In this document: piece after piece, positions 26,997 through 34,591 of the stretch
Layout of the letters: each line of letters starts with the position of its first letter
Numbering within the stretch: position 1 is the stretch's first letter
DNA from: Stakelama flava
Lineage (GTDB): Bacteria; Pseudomonadota; Alphaproteobacteria; Sphingomonadales; Sphingomonadaceae
DNA: 64,000 bases
Reading direction: 5' to 3'
Assembly: GCF_019351405.1 (NCBI RefSeq)
Contig: NZ_JAHWZX010000004.1
Span: forward strand, 1-64,000
Program-made: the position numbers and the translations under genes
The notes under the pieces: generated by a model
Database searches by the model: none
The model's input: the letters and a program-made list of their open reading frames with translations, nothing else
What the model was told of the DNA's origin: nothing

Positions 26997-27880
26997 ACCG
27001 CGCGGTTTGCGACGAAGAGCGGGGAATGATCCTTGTCAACGTGTTGCTGTTCGTGGCGATCGCATCGGGACTGGTGCTGTTGATGATCAATCGCGAGGAA
27101 CTGGCGCTCGACCATGCGCTCCGTTCCAGCGAGGCGGCACGCGCGCTGGCCGTCGCGCGCGGAGGGGAGATGTCGGCGGTGGTGGCGCTTCGCCGCGATC
27201 TGATCGACGCGCCCGGCATTGATTATGCCGGTGAGCCATGGGGTGCGTTGCAGGAACGCGACGCAAGGATCGACGGCGGCACGTTCGATCTTTCCATCGC
27301 CGACGCGCAGGGGCGGTTCAACATCAACAATGTTCGTGAACATGACGCATCCGACCTGGTGCTGTTCCGCAGGATTGCGCTGGCTGCGGGGCTGAACGAG
27401 ACGCAGGCGCTGGCGGCGGCGCAGCTGGTGCGCGAATACGGCCCCGTATCCGATCTTCGCCCGATCCGCCTGACGGGCATCGACCCGGCGGTTGCCGACC
27501 GGCTGGAAACCATGGTCACCGCGCTGCCGGGAAAGCACGACATCAACCTGAATACCGCGACCCCCGAACTGATGGCGCTGCTGTTCCACGATCCAGCGAC
27601 GGTCGACCGGTTGCTGAGCATACGGCGGCAGCGCGGATATCTGACAAAGGAGGATTTCTCCGACGCGGGCCTGCCTCCGCAGCCCGGAACCGGCTTCACC
27701 TCCGACGTTTTCTGGGTGCATAGCGGGGTGACGCTGGGCGGCACGCGGCAGGAGGAGGCGGCGCTGATCGTGCGCGACACCGATGCGAAGGGCGTGCCGC
27801 ACGCCGCCGCCGTCGAACGCTGGCGCAACGCCGCGATTCCGCCCGAAGTGCCCGATTTCCCGGCGCCGGCAGGGCAATGA
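26993..27880 (+). CDS. gspK: Type II secretion pseudopilin GspK
   Basis: GspK caps the pseudopilus tip. The 295-residue protein starts at a GTG that overlaps the gspJ stop. Its leader ends EERG-MILVNVLLFVAIASG and lacks the +5 glutamate, as is usual for GspK. The inserted alpha domain contains DAQGRFNINNVREHD and a helix-hairpin-helix-like stretch (GKHDINLNTATPELMALL). A longer upstream extension of the frame runs through gspJ and is not used. Its stop overlaps the start of the tryptophan dioxygenase gene, which joins two unrelated functions in one transcript. Confidence 0.93.
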   Translation: MNRAVCDEERGMILVNVLLFVAIASGLVLLMINREELALDHALRSSEAARALAVARGGEMSAVVALRRDLIDAPGIDYAGEPWGALQERDARIDGGTFDLSIADAQGRFNINNVREHDASDLVLFRRIALAAGLNETQALAAAQLVREYGPVSDLRPIRLTGIDPAVADRLETMVTALPGKHDINLNTATPELMALLFHDPATVDRLLSIRRQRGYLTKEDFSDAGLPPQPGTGFTSDVFWVHSGVTLGGTRQEEAALIVRDTDAKGVPHAAAVERWRNAAIPPEVPDFPAPAGQ

Positions 27881-28692
27881 GCGGTGCCCCTTCAGCTTTG
27901 CCGCCGCAACGCCTACACGATGCGGATATGAACGATGACATGACCTATGGGCGCTATCTGGCGCTCGATCAGCTGTTGGCTGCGCAGCATCCGGTATCGG
28001 ACAAGCATGACGAACTGCTGTTCGTCATCATCCACCAGACCAAGGAATTGTGGCTGAAGCAGACGATATCCGAAATCGGACTCGCCAAATCGCTCATCGC
28101 CGACGACCAGTTGGTCGAAGCGTACAAGGCGCTTGCCCGGGTGTCGCGCATTCAGGCGGTGATGACGCTGTCCTGGGACGTGCTCACCACCATGACGCCC
28201 AGCGACTATACCAGCTTTCGCGATGTGCTCGGCACCAGTTCCGGGTTCCAGTCGGACCAGTTCCGCACCGTGGAGGTGATGCTGGGGGTGCGCGACGGCC
28301 CGCGCTATGGCGAGATGACGCAGGCGGCGGCGCTTGAACCAAGCCTGTGGGACGATGCCAACGCAGCGCTTGCGCGCGCCGGGTTCTCCGTGCCGCGGTC
28401 GGCGCTGGAACGCGAATGGAGCGAACCCTATGAACCCGATCCCGGCGTCACCGAGGCCTGGCTTCAGGTCTATTGCGACACGACGCGATACTGGGCGCTC
28501 TATCAGCTTGCCGAAAAACTGATGGATATCGACGATGCCTTTGCGACGTGGCGGCACAAGCATGTGTTGACCGTGTCGCGGATCATCGGCGGGAAAAAGG
28601 GGACGGGCGGCACGGCGGGAGTGGCCTATCTGCAATCCACTTTGTCCAAGCGCGCCTTTCCCGAACTCTGGCAGTTGCGGACGATGCTGTGA
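27877..28692 (+). CDS. kynA: Tryptophan 2,3-dioxygenase
   Basis: This haem enzyme opens the indole ring of tryptophan to give N-formylkynurenine. The 271-residue protein has the conserved DELLFVIIHQTKELWLK, SGFQSDQFR and the haem-histidine region WRHKHVLTVSRIIGGKKGTG. The ATG at 27877 overlaps gspK. A downstream ATG at 27928 would give a more typical N-terminus (MNDDMTYGRYL). No formamidase gene was seen next to it. It is coupled to the kynureninase-like gene by a GTGA overlap. Confidence 0.95.
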   Translation: MSGAPSALPPQRLHDADMNDDMTYGRYLALDQLLAAQHPVSDKHDELLFVIIHQTKELWLKQTISEIGLAKSLIADDQLVEAYKALARVSRIQAVMTLSWDVLTTMTPSDYTSFRDVLGTSSGFQSDQFRTVEVMLGVRDGPRYGEMTQAAALEPSLWDDANAALARAGFSVPRSALEREWSEPYEPDPGVTEAWLQVYCDTTRYWALYQLAEKLMDIDDAFATWRHKHVLTVSRIIGGKKGTGGTAGVAYLQSTLSKRAFPELWQLRTML

Positions 28693-29834
28693 CCGACAGT
28701 TACAAGCATCTGTTTGCCCGATCGCTCGCGGCTGCGCCGGAGCGCGTTCATTTCGCTGCGCACAGCCATCATCTTTGGCCCGACGCCAGCTATGTCGGAC
28801 AGCTTGCCGCGTGGCAGGATGCGGCGCGCCTCGCCGACCGCAAATGGGGGCGGGTGATGGAGGAGATATGGCCGCTTGCGCAGCATTATGTCGCCGAGGA
28901 GATCGGCGTCGCCGATCCTTCCACCATCGTCTTTGCCGGCAACACGCATGATTTCCTCATCCGCATCGCCTCGGCTATATCGCATCGCCCGCTGCGCATT
29001 CTGACCAGCGAGGGCGAATTTCACAGCTTCCGCCGTCAGGCGCAGCGCTGGGAAGCGGCGGGTGAAGCGGTGATCGACCGGCTTGCCGTCACAGACGACC
29101 TTGCCGAGCGGATGGTCGAACAGGCGGGCCGGGCTGAGTATGATCTGATTTTCATCAGCCAGGTTATGTTCGGCACAGGCGCGGTGATGCAGGGGCTGGA
29201 GAAGGTCGCCGCGCTGTCGCGCCCCGACAGGCCGTGGGTTGTGATTGACGGGTATCACGGCTTCATGGCGGTGGAGACCGATATATCCGCCTTTGCCGAT
29301 CGCGCTTTCTATCTGTCGGGCGGCTATAAGTACGCGATGTCGGGGGAGGGCGTCGGGATATTGCATGCGCCGCCCGGCTTTGGCGAACGTCCCGTGCTGA
29401 CCGGCTGGTATGCCGAGTTCGATGATCTGGCTGCGCCGCCGGGGCATGTCGGCTACGCCCCCGATGCGCGCCGGTTCCTTGGTGCGACGTTCGATCCCTC
29501 CGGCCTGTATCGATTTGTCGCGGTGCGGGAGATGCTGCGCGACGAGGGGTTGACCACCGCCGGAATCAGCGACCATGCGCTCGGCCTGAAACGCGCCGTG
29601 CTGGACGGCATCGGCGGTACGAAGCTGGCCGGGGCAGAATTGCTTCAACCCGCCGAGACGGGGCAGGCGCGTTTCCTTGCTTTCAGGTCGCGCGATGCGC
29701 AACGCTGGCAGAACACGCTGCTTGAGCGCGATATCGTTACCGACGCGCGTGGTGATGTGCTGCGCATCGGTTTCGGCCTGTATCAGGACGAACGCGATGT
29801 GGGGAAATTACTGGACGCGTTTGCCACGCTCTGA
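28689..29834 (+). CDS. Kynureninase-like class V PLP enzyme
   Basis: The 381-residue protein starts at GTG overlapping kynA. It has the class V aminotransferase fold with a cofactor-stacking aspartate in VVIDGYHGFMAVETD and the presumed Schiff-base lysine in SGGYKYAMSGEGVGIL. Kynureninases usually show DLAHSAG and KYLNGGPG at these places, so this is a divergent member. With kynA, the most likely activity is cleavage of kynurenine to anthranilate and alanine. Another class V reaction is possible. The C-terminal RIGFGLYQDERDVGKLL is typical of the fold. Confidence 0.75.
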   Translation: MTDSYKHLFARSLAAAPERVHFAAHSHHLWPDASYVGQLAAWQDAARLADRKWGRVMEEIWPLAQHYVAEEIGVADPSTIVFAGNTHDFLIRIASAISHRPLRILTSEGEFHSFRRQAQRWEAAGEAVIDRLAVTDDLAERMVEQAGRAEYDLIFISQVMFGTGAVMQGLEKVAALSRPDRPWVVIDGYHGFMAVETDISAFADRAFYLSGGYKYAMSGEGVGILHAPPGFGERPVLTGWYAEFDDLAAPPGHVGYAPDARRFLGATFDPSGLYRFVAVREMLRDEGLTTAGISDHALGLKRAVLDGIGGTKLAGAELLQPAETGQARFLAFRSRDAQRWQNTLLERDIVTDARGDVLRIGFGLYQDERDVGKLLDAFATL

Positions 29835-29858
29835 CGACAAGCGGGCGCGTTCATCATT

Positions 29859-29864
29859 TATAAT
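29859..29864 (+). promoter_or_regulatory. Possible -10 box ahead of the aminotransferase-flavoprotein fusion
   Basis: A perfect TATAAT lies in the 95-bp gap between the kynureninase-like gene and the fusion gene, 65 bp before the start codon. No convincing -35 sequence sits 16-18 bp upstream, so the call is weak. If real, the fusion and the glycosyltransferase have their own promoter. Confidence 0.3.
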
Positions 29865-29929
29865 CCATCTTCTGGCATCCGCCATTGCCGAAGGAATGCG
29901 CATGCAGCGCGTTTCGCAGGGGAAGGGTT

Positions 29930-32434
29930 ATGGCGCCAAAGGCTATTCCACTGATTTCGCCGCATCCGCCGCGGCTGAGCATGATGGGCGACGCGCTTCG
30001 GGAAGTGGAAGAATCGGGCCAGTTCAGCAATGCCGGGCCGCAGGTCAGCGCGTTCGAGGCCGAAGCGCTGGAGCAACTCTTTCAGGACGAAGGCGAATGC
30101 CATGCGGTGGCGAATGCGACGCTAGGCCTGATGCTTGCAGCGCGCGAGGCGGCCGGTCGCGACTGGCGCGGCGAACGCTATGCGATGATGCCCGCCTTTA
30201 CCTTCGCCGCCACCGCGCACGCCGCGCAATGGGCGGGTCTGACCCCGCTGTTCATCGACAGCGATCCTGCGGACTGGAGCGCGTGCGAACAAGCGGAGGA
30301 AGCGGCGCTTGCCCGCTATGGCGACAGGATCGCGCTCGTCATGCCCTATGCCACCTTCGGCACTTGTATCGACCTTGATCGCTATCGCGACATGGCCGAT
30401 CGTCACGGTGTCGGCGTGGTGATCGATGCCGCCGCTTCGCTCGGCGCGCTGGACGAACGTGGCCGCGGCTTCGGCGCGGGATATCCGTTCGCGACCGTTT
30501 TTTCGATGCATGCGACCAAATCCTTCGCCACGGCGGAGGGCGGGCTCGTCTATTCGGGGGATGCGCGCCGCATCGCCGCGATCCGCGAAATGGGCAATTT
30601 CGGCTTCGGCGCCCCCAGGCTGGCGACGCGAAGCGGCCTGAACGCCAAACTGCCCGAAATACTGGGTGTGATGGCGCGGGCGAAGCTGGCGCAGATCGAT
30701 GCGGTCGGCAAGCATCGCAGCCAGTTGCTTGCCGCCTATCACACGGCGTTGCGCGGGTTCGAATTTCAGCAGCTTTCGGGCGAACGGCCGCTGGCGCAGT
30801 TTCTGTCGCTGCTTCTGCCGCGCGACCTTTCCGAACGACGTGAAGACATCATTGCGCTGCTGGCCGAAAACGGCATTGGGGCGGGCAGCTATTTTTCACC
30901 GCATCTGGGAAAACACCCGCATTTCGCCGCGACCGCGCAGTGCGAAGCGGTGCCGGTTGCCGACGACATCGCGCAAAGAGTGCTCAGCCTGCCGCTGCAT
31001 GAGGGGATGAACACGGCGGATGTGCCGCGTATCGCCAGCGCGCTGCTCGATGCGCTCGCGCGAACTGCCGCTCCCTCGCGCGTCATGGCGCAGGCTGGCA
31101 TGGTGCCGGACGGGGCGGGGACGGGAACGGTGATCGTTGGCGGTGGGCCCGGCGGCATGGCGGTGCTGGTCGCCGCCGCGCGGGCCGGGCGCATTGAGGA
31201 ACTGGTCAGCAGTGGTCTGACGATCGTCGAACGCGGCGAAACGCTGGGCACCGGACTGCTCGGCGAATACGCCATCACCTCGGACAGTACCGCCGAAACC
31301 TTCCTCACCGCCATCGCGCAAAGTCCCTATCCCGAAATCGCCGCTATGGCGGACATGCCCGGCACGCGGATCATCGAACGGTATAAGGGTGCGCTCGGCG
31401 TTCCGCTGGCATTAACGCCTCCCTTTCTTCGCGAACTGGGCGAACGGTTGGGCGCGATCGCCGAGCGCGCAGGCGCAACCATCCTGCGACGGACCGAGGT
31501 TCGATCGGCGCGGCAATTGCGCGGTGGCGGCTGGTCGGTCACGCTGCGCGACCCAAACGACATGGTCCGGGACGTGACCGCCGAACAAATCCTGATCGCG
31601 ACCGGTGGACATCAATCCATGGCAAGCGCCCGTGCAGAAAGGGTGGCGGGCGATACGCTGGCGCATCTGGCGGGCGAGCGGCTGATCTTGAGCGAAAGCG
31701 TGATCCGTACCGGCGGCGTCGTCGCGTTGCGCGATTCGCTGGCAAGCGTGCCCGCGCCGCGTATCGCGGTGGTGGGCGGTTCGACCAGCGCGCTCAGCAC
31801 GGTTGCTTTGCTGCTGAAGGCGCAACCGGCGTTGCCGCTGGGTGCAGGCGCGATTCGGCTGATCCACCGCCGGCCGCTGCGCCCCTTTTATCCGTCTGCG
31901 CAGGCGGCTCGCGCGGATGGGTTCGACGATTTCGACGACGCCGATATCTGCCCGGTCAGCGGCTTCGTCTATCGGCTGGCGGGGTTCCGGCTGGAGGCGC
32001 GCGAACTGATCCTGCGCATGCTGGCAATCGGTGGGCGCGAACCCGATCCGCGTGTCGCGATGATCGACACGACCCAATCCGAGATCGCCGCGCGAGAGGC
32101 GATCGAAAGCGCCGACATCGTCATCGCCGCGCTCGGCTATCGCCCCAACGGGCTCGCGCTTCACGATATCGAGGGAGAGCGCATTGCGCTGGCGGCCGAT
32201 GCGGTGGGCAGGCCGCGCTTAGTCAATCAGGCATGCGAGGTTATCGACGCCGGCGGCGATGCCGTTCGCGGCGTCTATGGCATCGGACTCGCCGCGGGAT
32301 TCGTTCCTGAAGGGCGGCTGGGCGGCGAACCGAGTTTTCAGGGCAAAGCGAACGGCCTGTGGCTGTGGCAGAACGATGTCGGTGCGATGATCGTCGATCG
32401 CTTGCTGGAGGACCGCACGCGGGCGGCGGCATGA
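29930..32434 (+). CDS. Fusion of a DegT/DnrJ-type aminotransferase with an FAD/NAD(P)-binding oxidoreductase
   Basis: This 834-residue protein has two complete parts. Residues about 10-380 are a DegT/DnrJ/EryC1/StrS aminotransferase with PLP-contacting VVIDAAASLGA (Asp166) and Schiff-base lysine 197 in SMHATKSFATAEGG. From about residue 398 follows a flavoprotein with GTVIVGGGPGGMAVL, a second nucleotide motif (IAVVGGSTSALSTVALL) and an LIATGGHQ stretch, resembling N-hydroxylating or Pyr_redox_3 enzymes. The start at 29930 has GGGGA six bases upstream. No frameshift separates the parts. The gene overlaps the downstream glycosyltransferase (ATGA). Sugar amination coupled to amine oxidation would fit, but the substrate is unknown. 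Confidence 0.85.
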   Translation: MAPKAIPLISPHPPRLSMMGDALREVEESGQFSNAGPQVSAFEAEALEQLFQDEGECHAVANATLGLMLAAREAAGRDWRGERYAMMPAFTFAATAHAAQWAGLTPLFIDSDPADWSACEQAEEAALARYGDRIALVMPYATFGTCIDLDRYRDMADRHGVGVVIDAAASLGALDERGRGFGAGYPFATVFSMHATKSFATAEGGLVYSGDARRIAAIREMGNFGFGAPRLATRSGLNAKLPEILGVMARAKLAQIDAVGKHRSQLLAAYHTALRGFEFQQLSGERPLAQFLSLLLPRDLSERREDIIALLAENGIGAGSYFSPHLGKHPHFAATAQCEAVPVADDIAQRVLSLPLHEGMNTADVPRIASALLDALARTAAPSRVMAQAGMVPDGAGTGTVIVGGGPGGMAVLVAAARAGRIEELVSSGLTIVERGETLGTGLLGEYAITSDSTAETFLTAIAQSPYPEIAAMADMPGTRIIERYKGALGVPLALTPPFLRELGERLGAIAERAGATILRRTEVRSARQLRGGGWSVTLRDPNDMVRDVTAEQILIATGGHQSMASARAERVAGDTLAHLAGERLILSESVIRTGGVVALRDSLASVPAPRIAVVGGSTSALSTVALLLKAQPALPLGAGAIRLIHRRPLRPFYPSAQAARADGFDDFDDADICPVSGFVYRLAGFRLEARELILRMLAIGGREPDPRVAMIDTTQSEIAAREAIESADIVIAALGYRPNGLALHDIEGERIALAADAVGRPRLVNQACEVIDAGGDAVRGVYGIGLAAGFVPEGRLGGEPSFQGKANGLWLWQNDVGAMIVDRLLEDRTRAAA

Positions 32435-33522
32435 CGATCCCGGCCCCTGCGGTAAGCGTGATTATCCCCGCCTATAATGGCGCGGAGCTGATCGCCCAAA
32501 CGCTCGATAGCCTGATCGCGCAGACCATGCGCGATTTTGAGGTGATCGTGGTGGATGATTGTTCGACCGACGGCACTGCGGCAGTGGTGCGCGCCTATGG
32601 CGATCCGCGCCTTCGGGTGGTTCGCGCGCCGCGAAACGCGGGCTGCGTCCATGCCCGTAATCAGGCGTTCGCGCTTGCCCGCGGACGCTATATCGCGGGA
32701 CTGGACCATGATGACCTGTGTCTGCCCGAACGGTTCGAAAAGCAGGTTGCGTTTCTGGATGGCACCCCGGATGTCGTGCTGGTCGGCACCGGGTCGCTAT
32801 TGTATGAAAACGGCGTGACGCGCCCGCATCCCCGGCCGATGGGGATGGGAAGCGACCTGATCGACTGGATGATGCTGACCCGCAATCCGCTTGTCTGGTC
32901 CTCGACCATGTTCCGCGCCGACGCCGCGCGCAGGCTTGACCCCTTCGAACGGCCCGATCGTCATTATGTCGAGGATTTCGATCTGTATCACCGCCTTCGC
33001 GCGTTCGGGCGGATCGCTGAAATCGCCGAGCCGCTGACGCTGTACCGTATCGTCGCAGACAGCATGTCGCACCGGGGTGAAGCGCGGATGCTCGCCGGCG
33101 CCACGCGATTGCTCGCCGAACAGCACGCCAAATTGCTGGGCGTTGCCGATACGCGGGAAACGGCGATGGTGGTACGGCATGTCATGGCGCGTCATCCAGT
33201 GCCGGATGTGGCGGTGTTGCGCCGTGTTTTCGCGCTGGTCGAGCGGCTTCGCGCGGCATTTGTTGCCCATCATTCGCTGTCGCACGCGGCGTGCGAGGCG
33301 GTGGATCGGGATGTATCGACACTGTGGTGGCGGATGTGTCGTGCCGCGATCCGATCGGGCGCTATCCATCCGCGGTACGTTTCTGTCCCGGACTGCCGGA
33401 CGCTGCCGCAGGGGGGCGGACGCGATATGATCGTTTCGGGCATGATCGGGCGAATGCGCGCCCTGCGGCGAAAGCGTGCGGGGGCGCTTCCCCAGGCGCC
33501 TGATTTGCGGCACGCTGAATAA
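32431..33522 (+). CDS. Family 2 glycosyltransferase
   Basis: The 363-residue protein begins VSVIIPAYNGAELIAQTLDSL and has the DDCSTDGT and GLDHDDLCLPERF (DxD-type) motifs of GT2 enzymes. It also has a HYVEDFDLYHRL segment that carries the general-base region. It has no membrane helix, so it acts as a soluble cytoplasmic enzyme. The start overlaps the fusion gene by four bases. It is the last gene of this run. It may transfer a sugar made by the fusion protein, but the acceptor is unknown. Confidence 0.85.
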   Translation: MTIPAPAVSVIIPAYNGAELIAQTLDSLIAQTMRDFEVIVVDDCSTDGTAAVVRAYGDPRLRVVRAPRNAGCVHARNQAFALARGRYIAGLDHDDLCLPERFEKQVAFLDGTPDVVLVGTGSLLYENGVTRPHPRPMGMGSDLIDWMMLTRNPLVWSSTMFRADAARRLDPFERPDRHYVEDFDLYHRLRAFGRIAEIAEPLTLYRIVADSMSHRGEARMLAGATRLLAEQHAKLLGVADTRETAMVVRHVMARHPVPDVAVLRRVFALVERLRAAFVAHHSLSHAACEAVDRDVSTLWWRMCRAAIRSGAIHPRYVSVPDCRTLPQGGGRDMIVSGMIGRMRALRRKRAGALPQAPDLRHAE

Positions 33523-33583
33523 AAAGATCGGCGAAGCGCCGGCGCGATATGTCCACCATCGTATCTTTCGGGCAAGGATAGCG

Positions 33584-33625
33584 TTGACGTCCGGCGGCCC
33601 CGATTGGTATGATACACTATATCAT
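33584..33625 (+). promoter_or_regulatory. Sigma-70-type promoter with an operator-like palindrome over the -10 box
   Basis: TTGACG (33584-33589) and TATGAT (33608-33613) are separated by 18 bp, a good housekeeping promoter. ATGATA (33609-33614) and TATCAT (33620-33625) form a perfect 6-bp inverted repeat with a 5-bp spacer that overlaps the -10 box. A repressor bound there would block transcription. Because the transcript encodes a ZIP-type metal permease, a metal-sensing regulator is likely. Confidence 0.6.
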
Positions 33626-33642
33626 CAGGAAGGATTTTGCGC

Positions 33643-33762
33643 ATGACCCGTTTCCCGGCCCGATCGGCCGCCGCGATCATCGGAGCGCCCTGGCGGCGGC
33701 TCGACCGGTTGTCGGCAGCTGATGCGAAAGGCCGGGTGGCGCGCGCCCCGGCGGCCCGGTGA
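33643..33762 (+). CDS. Short leader ORF preceding the ZIP-family gene
   Basis: This 39-residue arginine-rich frame opens with ATG preceded by AGGAAGGA eight bases upstream, a much better ribosome site than that of the ZIP gene itself. Its TGA stop overlaps the ZIP ATG (TGATG). The peptide (start MTRFPARSAAAIIGAPWRR) has no recognised family or signal. It probably serves to couple translation to the permease gene, either as a real small protein or as a leader. Confidence 0.5.
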   Translation: MTRFPARSAAAIIGAPWRRLDRLSAADAKGRVARAPAAR

Positions 33763-34466
33763 TGCATTTCCTGTTGCCCGTCGGTTTCGGCATCCTGTCG
33801 GGGCTTTCGATCCTTGCCGGAGGCGTCATCGCTCGCGCTATGCTCGACCGCCGGACGCTGCTGCTGTCGCTGTCGTCCGGGGCAATCCTGGCCATCGCGC
33901 TGATCGCGTTGCTGCCCGAAGCGGTAGAACTTAGCGCCGGGGTATGGGCCGGTCCCACCGCCTTCATCATCGCCGCGCTGGGCTATGCCGGATATCTGAT
34001 GCTGGATCGGGCGACGGCCGCGAACAGCGACATTCTGGGGCGGCATCTCGGCCCGGCAAGCTTTTTCCTGCACGCCCTGATCGACGGGTTGATGGCGGGG
34101 ATCGGCTTTTCACTGTCGTTCGATACCGGCTTGCTGATGGCGTGTGCGGCGATCGTTCACGGGCTTGCCCACGGCATCAACACCGTTTCCCTGGTCACCA
34201 GGCGGGCGGGCACGGCCGCGCTGGCGCGGCGCTGGCTCGGCGCGAATGCGATAGCGCCGGTGATCGGTGCGACCCTGGCCAGCTTCATCGTGCTTTCGCA
34301 ACCCGCGCTGGCGGCGCTGGTCGCGATCTTCGCGGGCATTTTCCTGTTTATCGCGACATCCGAACTGATGCCCAGCCCGCGCGAACAGAGCCCGGCGGGA
34401 AGCGCGCTGCTGGTCAGCGCGATCCTGGCAATCGCGCTTGTCCGCACGACATTTGGCGGACATTGA
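33762..34466 (+). CDS. ZIP-family-like metal permease
   Basis: The 234-residue membrane protein has about eight hydrophobic segments. The helix with FFLHALIDGLMAGIGF and the next with IVHGLAHGINTVSLV supply the paired His/Asp residues expected for ZIP metal sites, and ELMP occurs near the C-terminus. ZIP proteins import divalent metals such as zinc or iron. The canonical HNxPEG is not exact, so metal choice is open. It is convergent with a ZnuD-like outer-membrane receptor, which suggests a shared role in metal uptake. Confidence 0.7.
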   Translation: MHFLLPVGFGILSGLSILAGGVIARAMLDRRTLLLSLSSGAILAIALIALLPEAVELSAGVWAGPTAFIIAALGYAGYLMLDRATAANSDILGRHLGPASFFLHALIDGLMAGIGFSLSFDTGLLMACAAIVHGLAHGINTVSLVTRRAGTAALARRWLGANAIAPVIGATLASFIVLSQPALAALVAIFAGIFLFIATSELMPSPREQSPAGSALLVSAILAIALVRTTFGGH

Positions 34467-34485
34467 TTCGCTTCGCTATAAAATC

Positions 34486-34522
34486 AAGCGGCGGGACCGT
34501 CGTCTGGACGATTCCGCCGCTT
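34486..34522 (+). terminator. Hairpin after the ZIP-family gene
   Basis: AAGCGGCGG and CCGCCGCTT form a perfect 9-bp stem 20 bp after the permease stop, with a smaller internal CGTC/GACG pair. The downstream T-run is short (TTT), so it is a strong hairpin but a modest terminator. Confidence 0.5.
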
Positions 34523-34545
34523 TCCGCTTCCTGAAAGTGACGGCA

Positions 34546-34577
34546 GGCCGGGCGGATTGTTCGCCAACCGCCCGGCC
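34546..34577. terminator. Second hairpin in the ZIP/TonB-receptor convergent gap
   Basis: GGCCGGGCGG and CCGCCCGGCC make a perfect 10-bp stem with a 12-base loop, 15 bp beyond the end of the TonB-receptor gene. It is followed on the plus strand by ATATCTTTT. Together with the hairpin at 34486 it should separate the two convergent transcripts. Confidence 0.45.
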
Positions 34578-34591
34578 GCCCGGCATATCTT

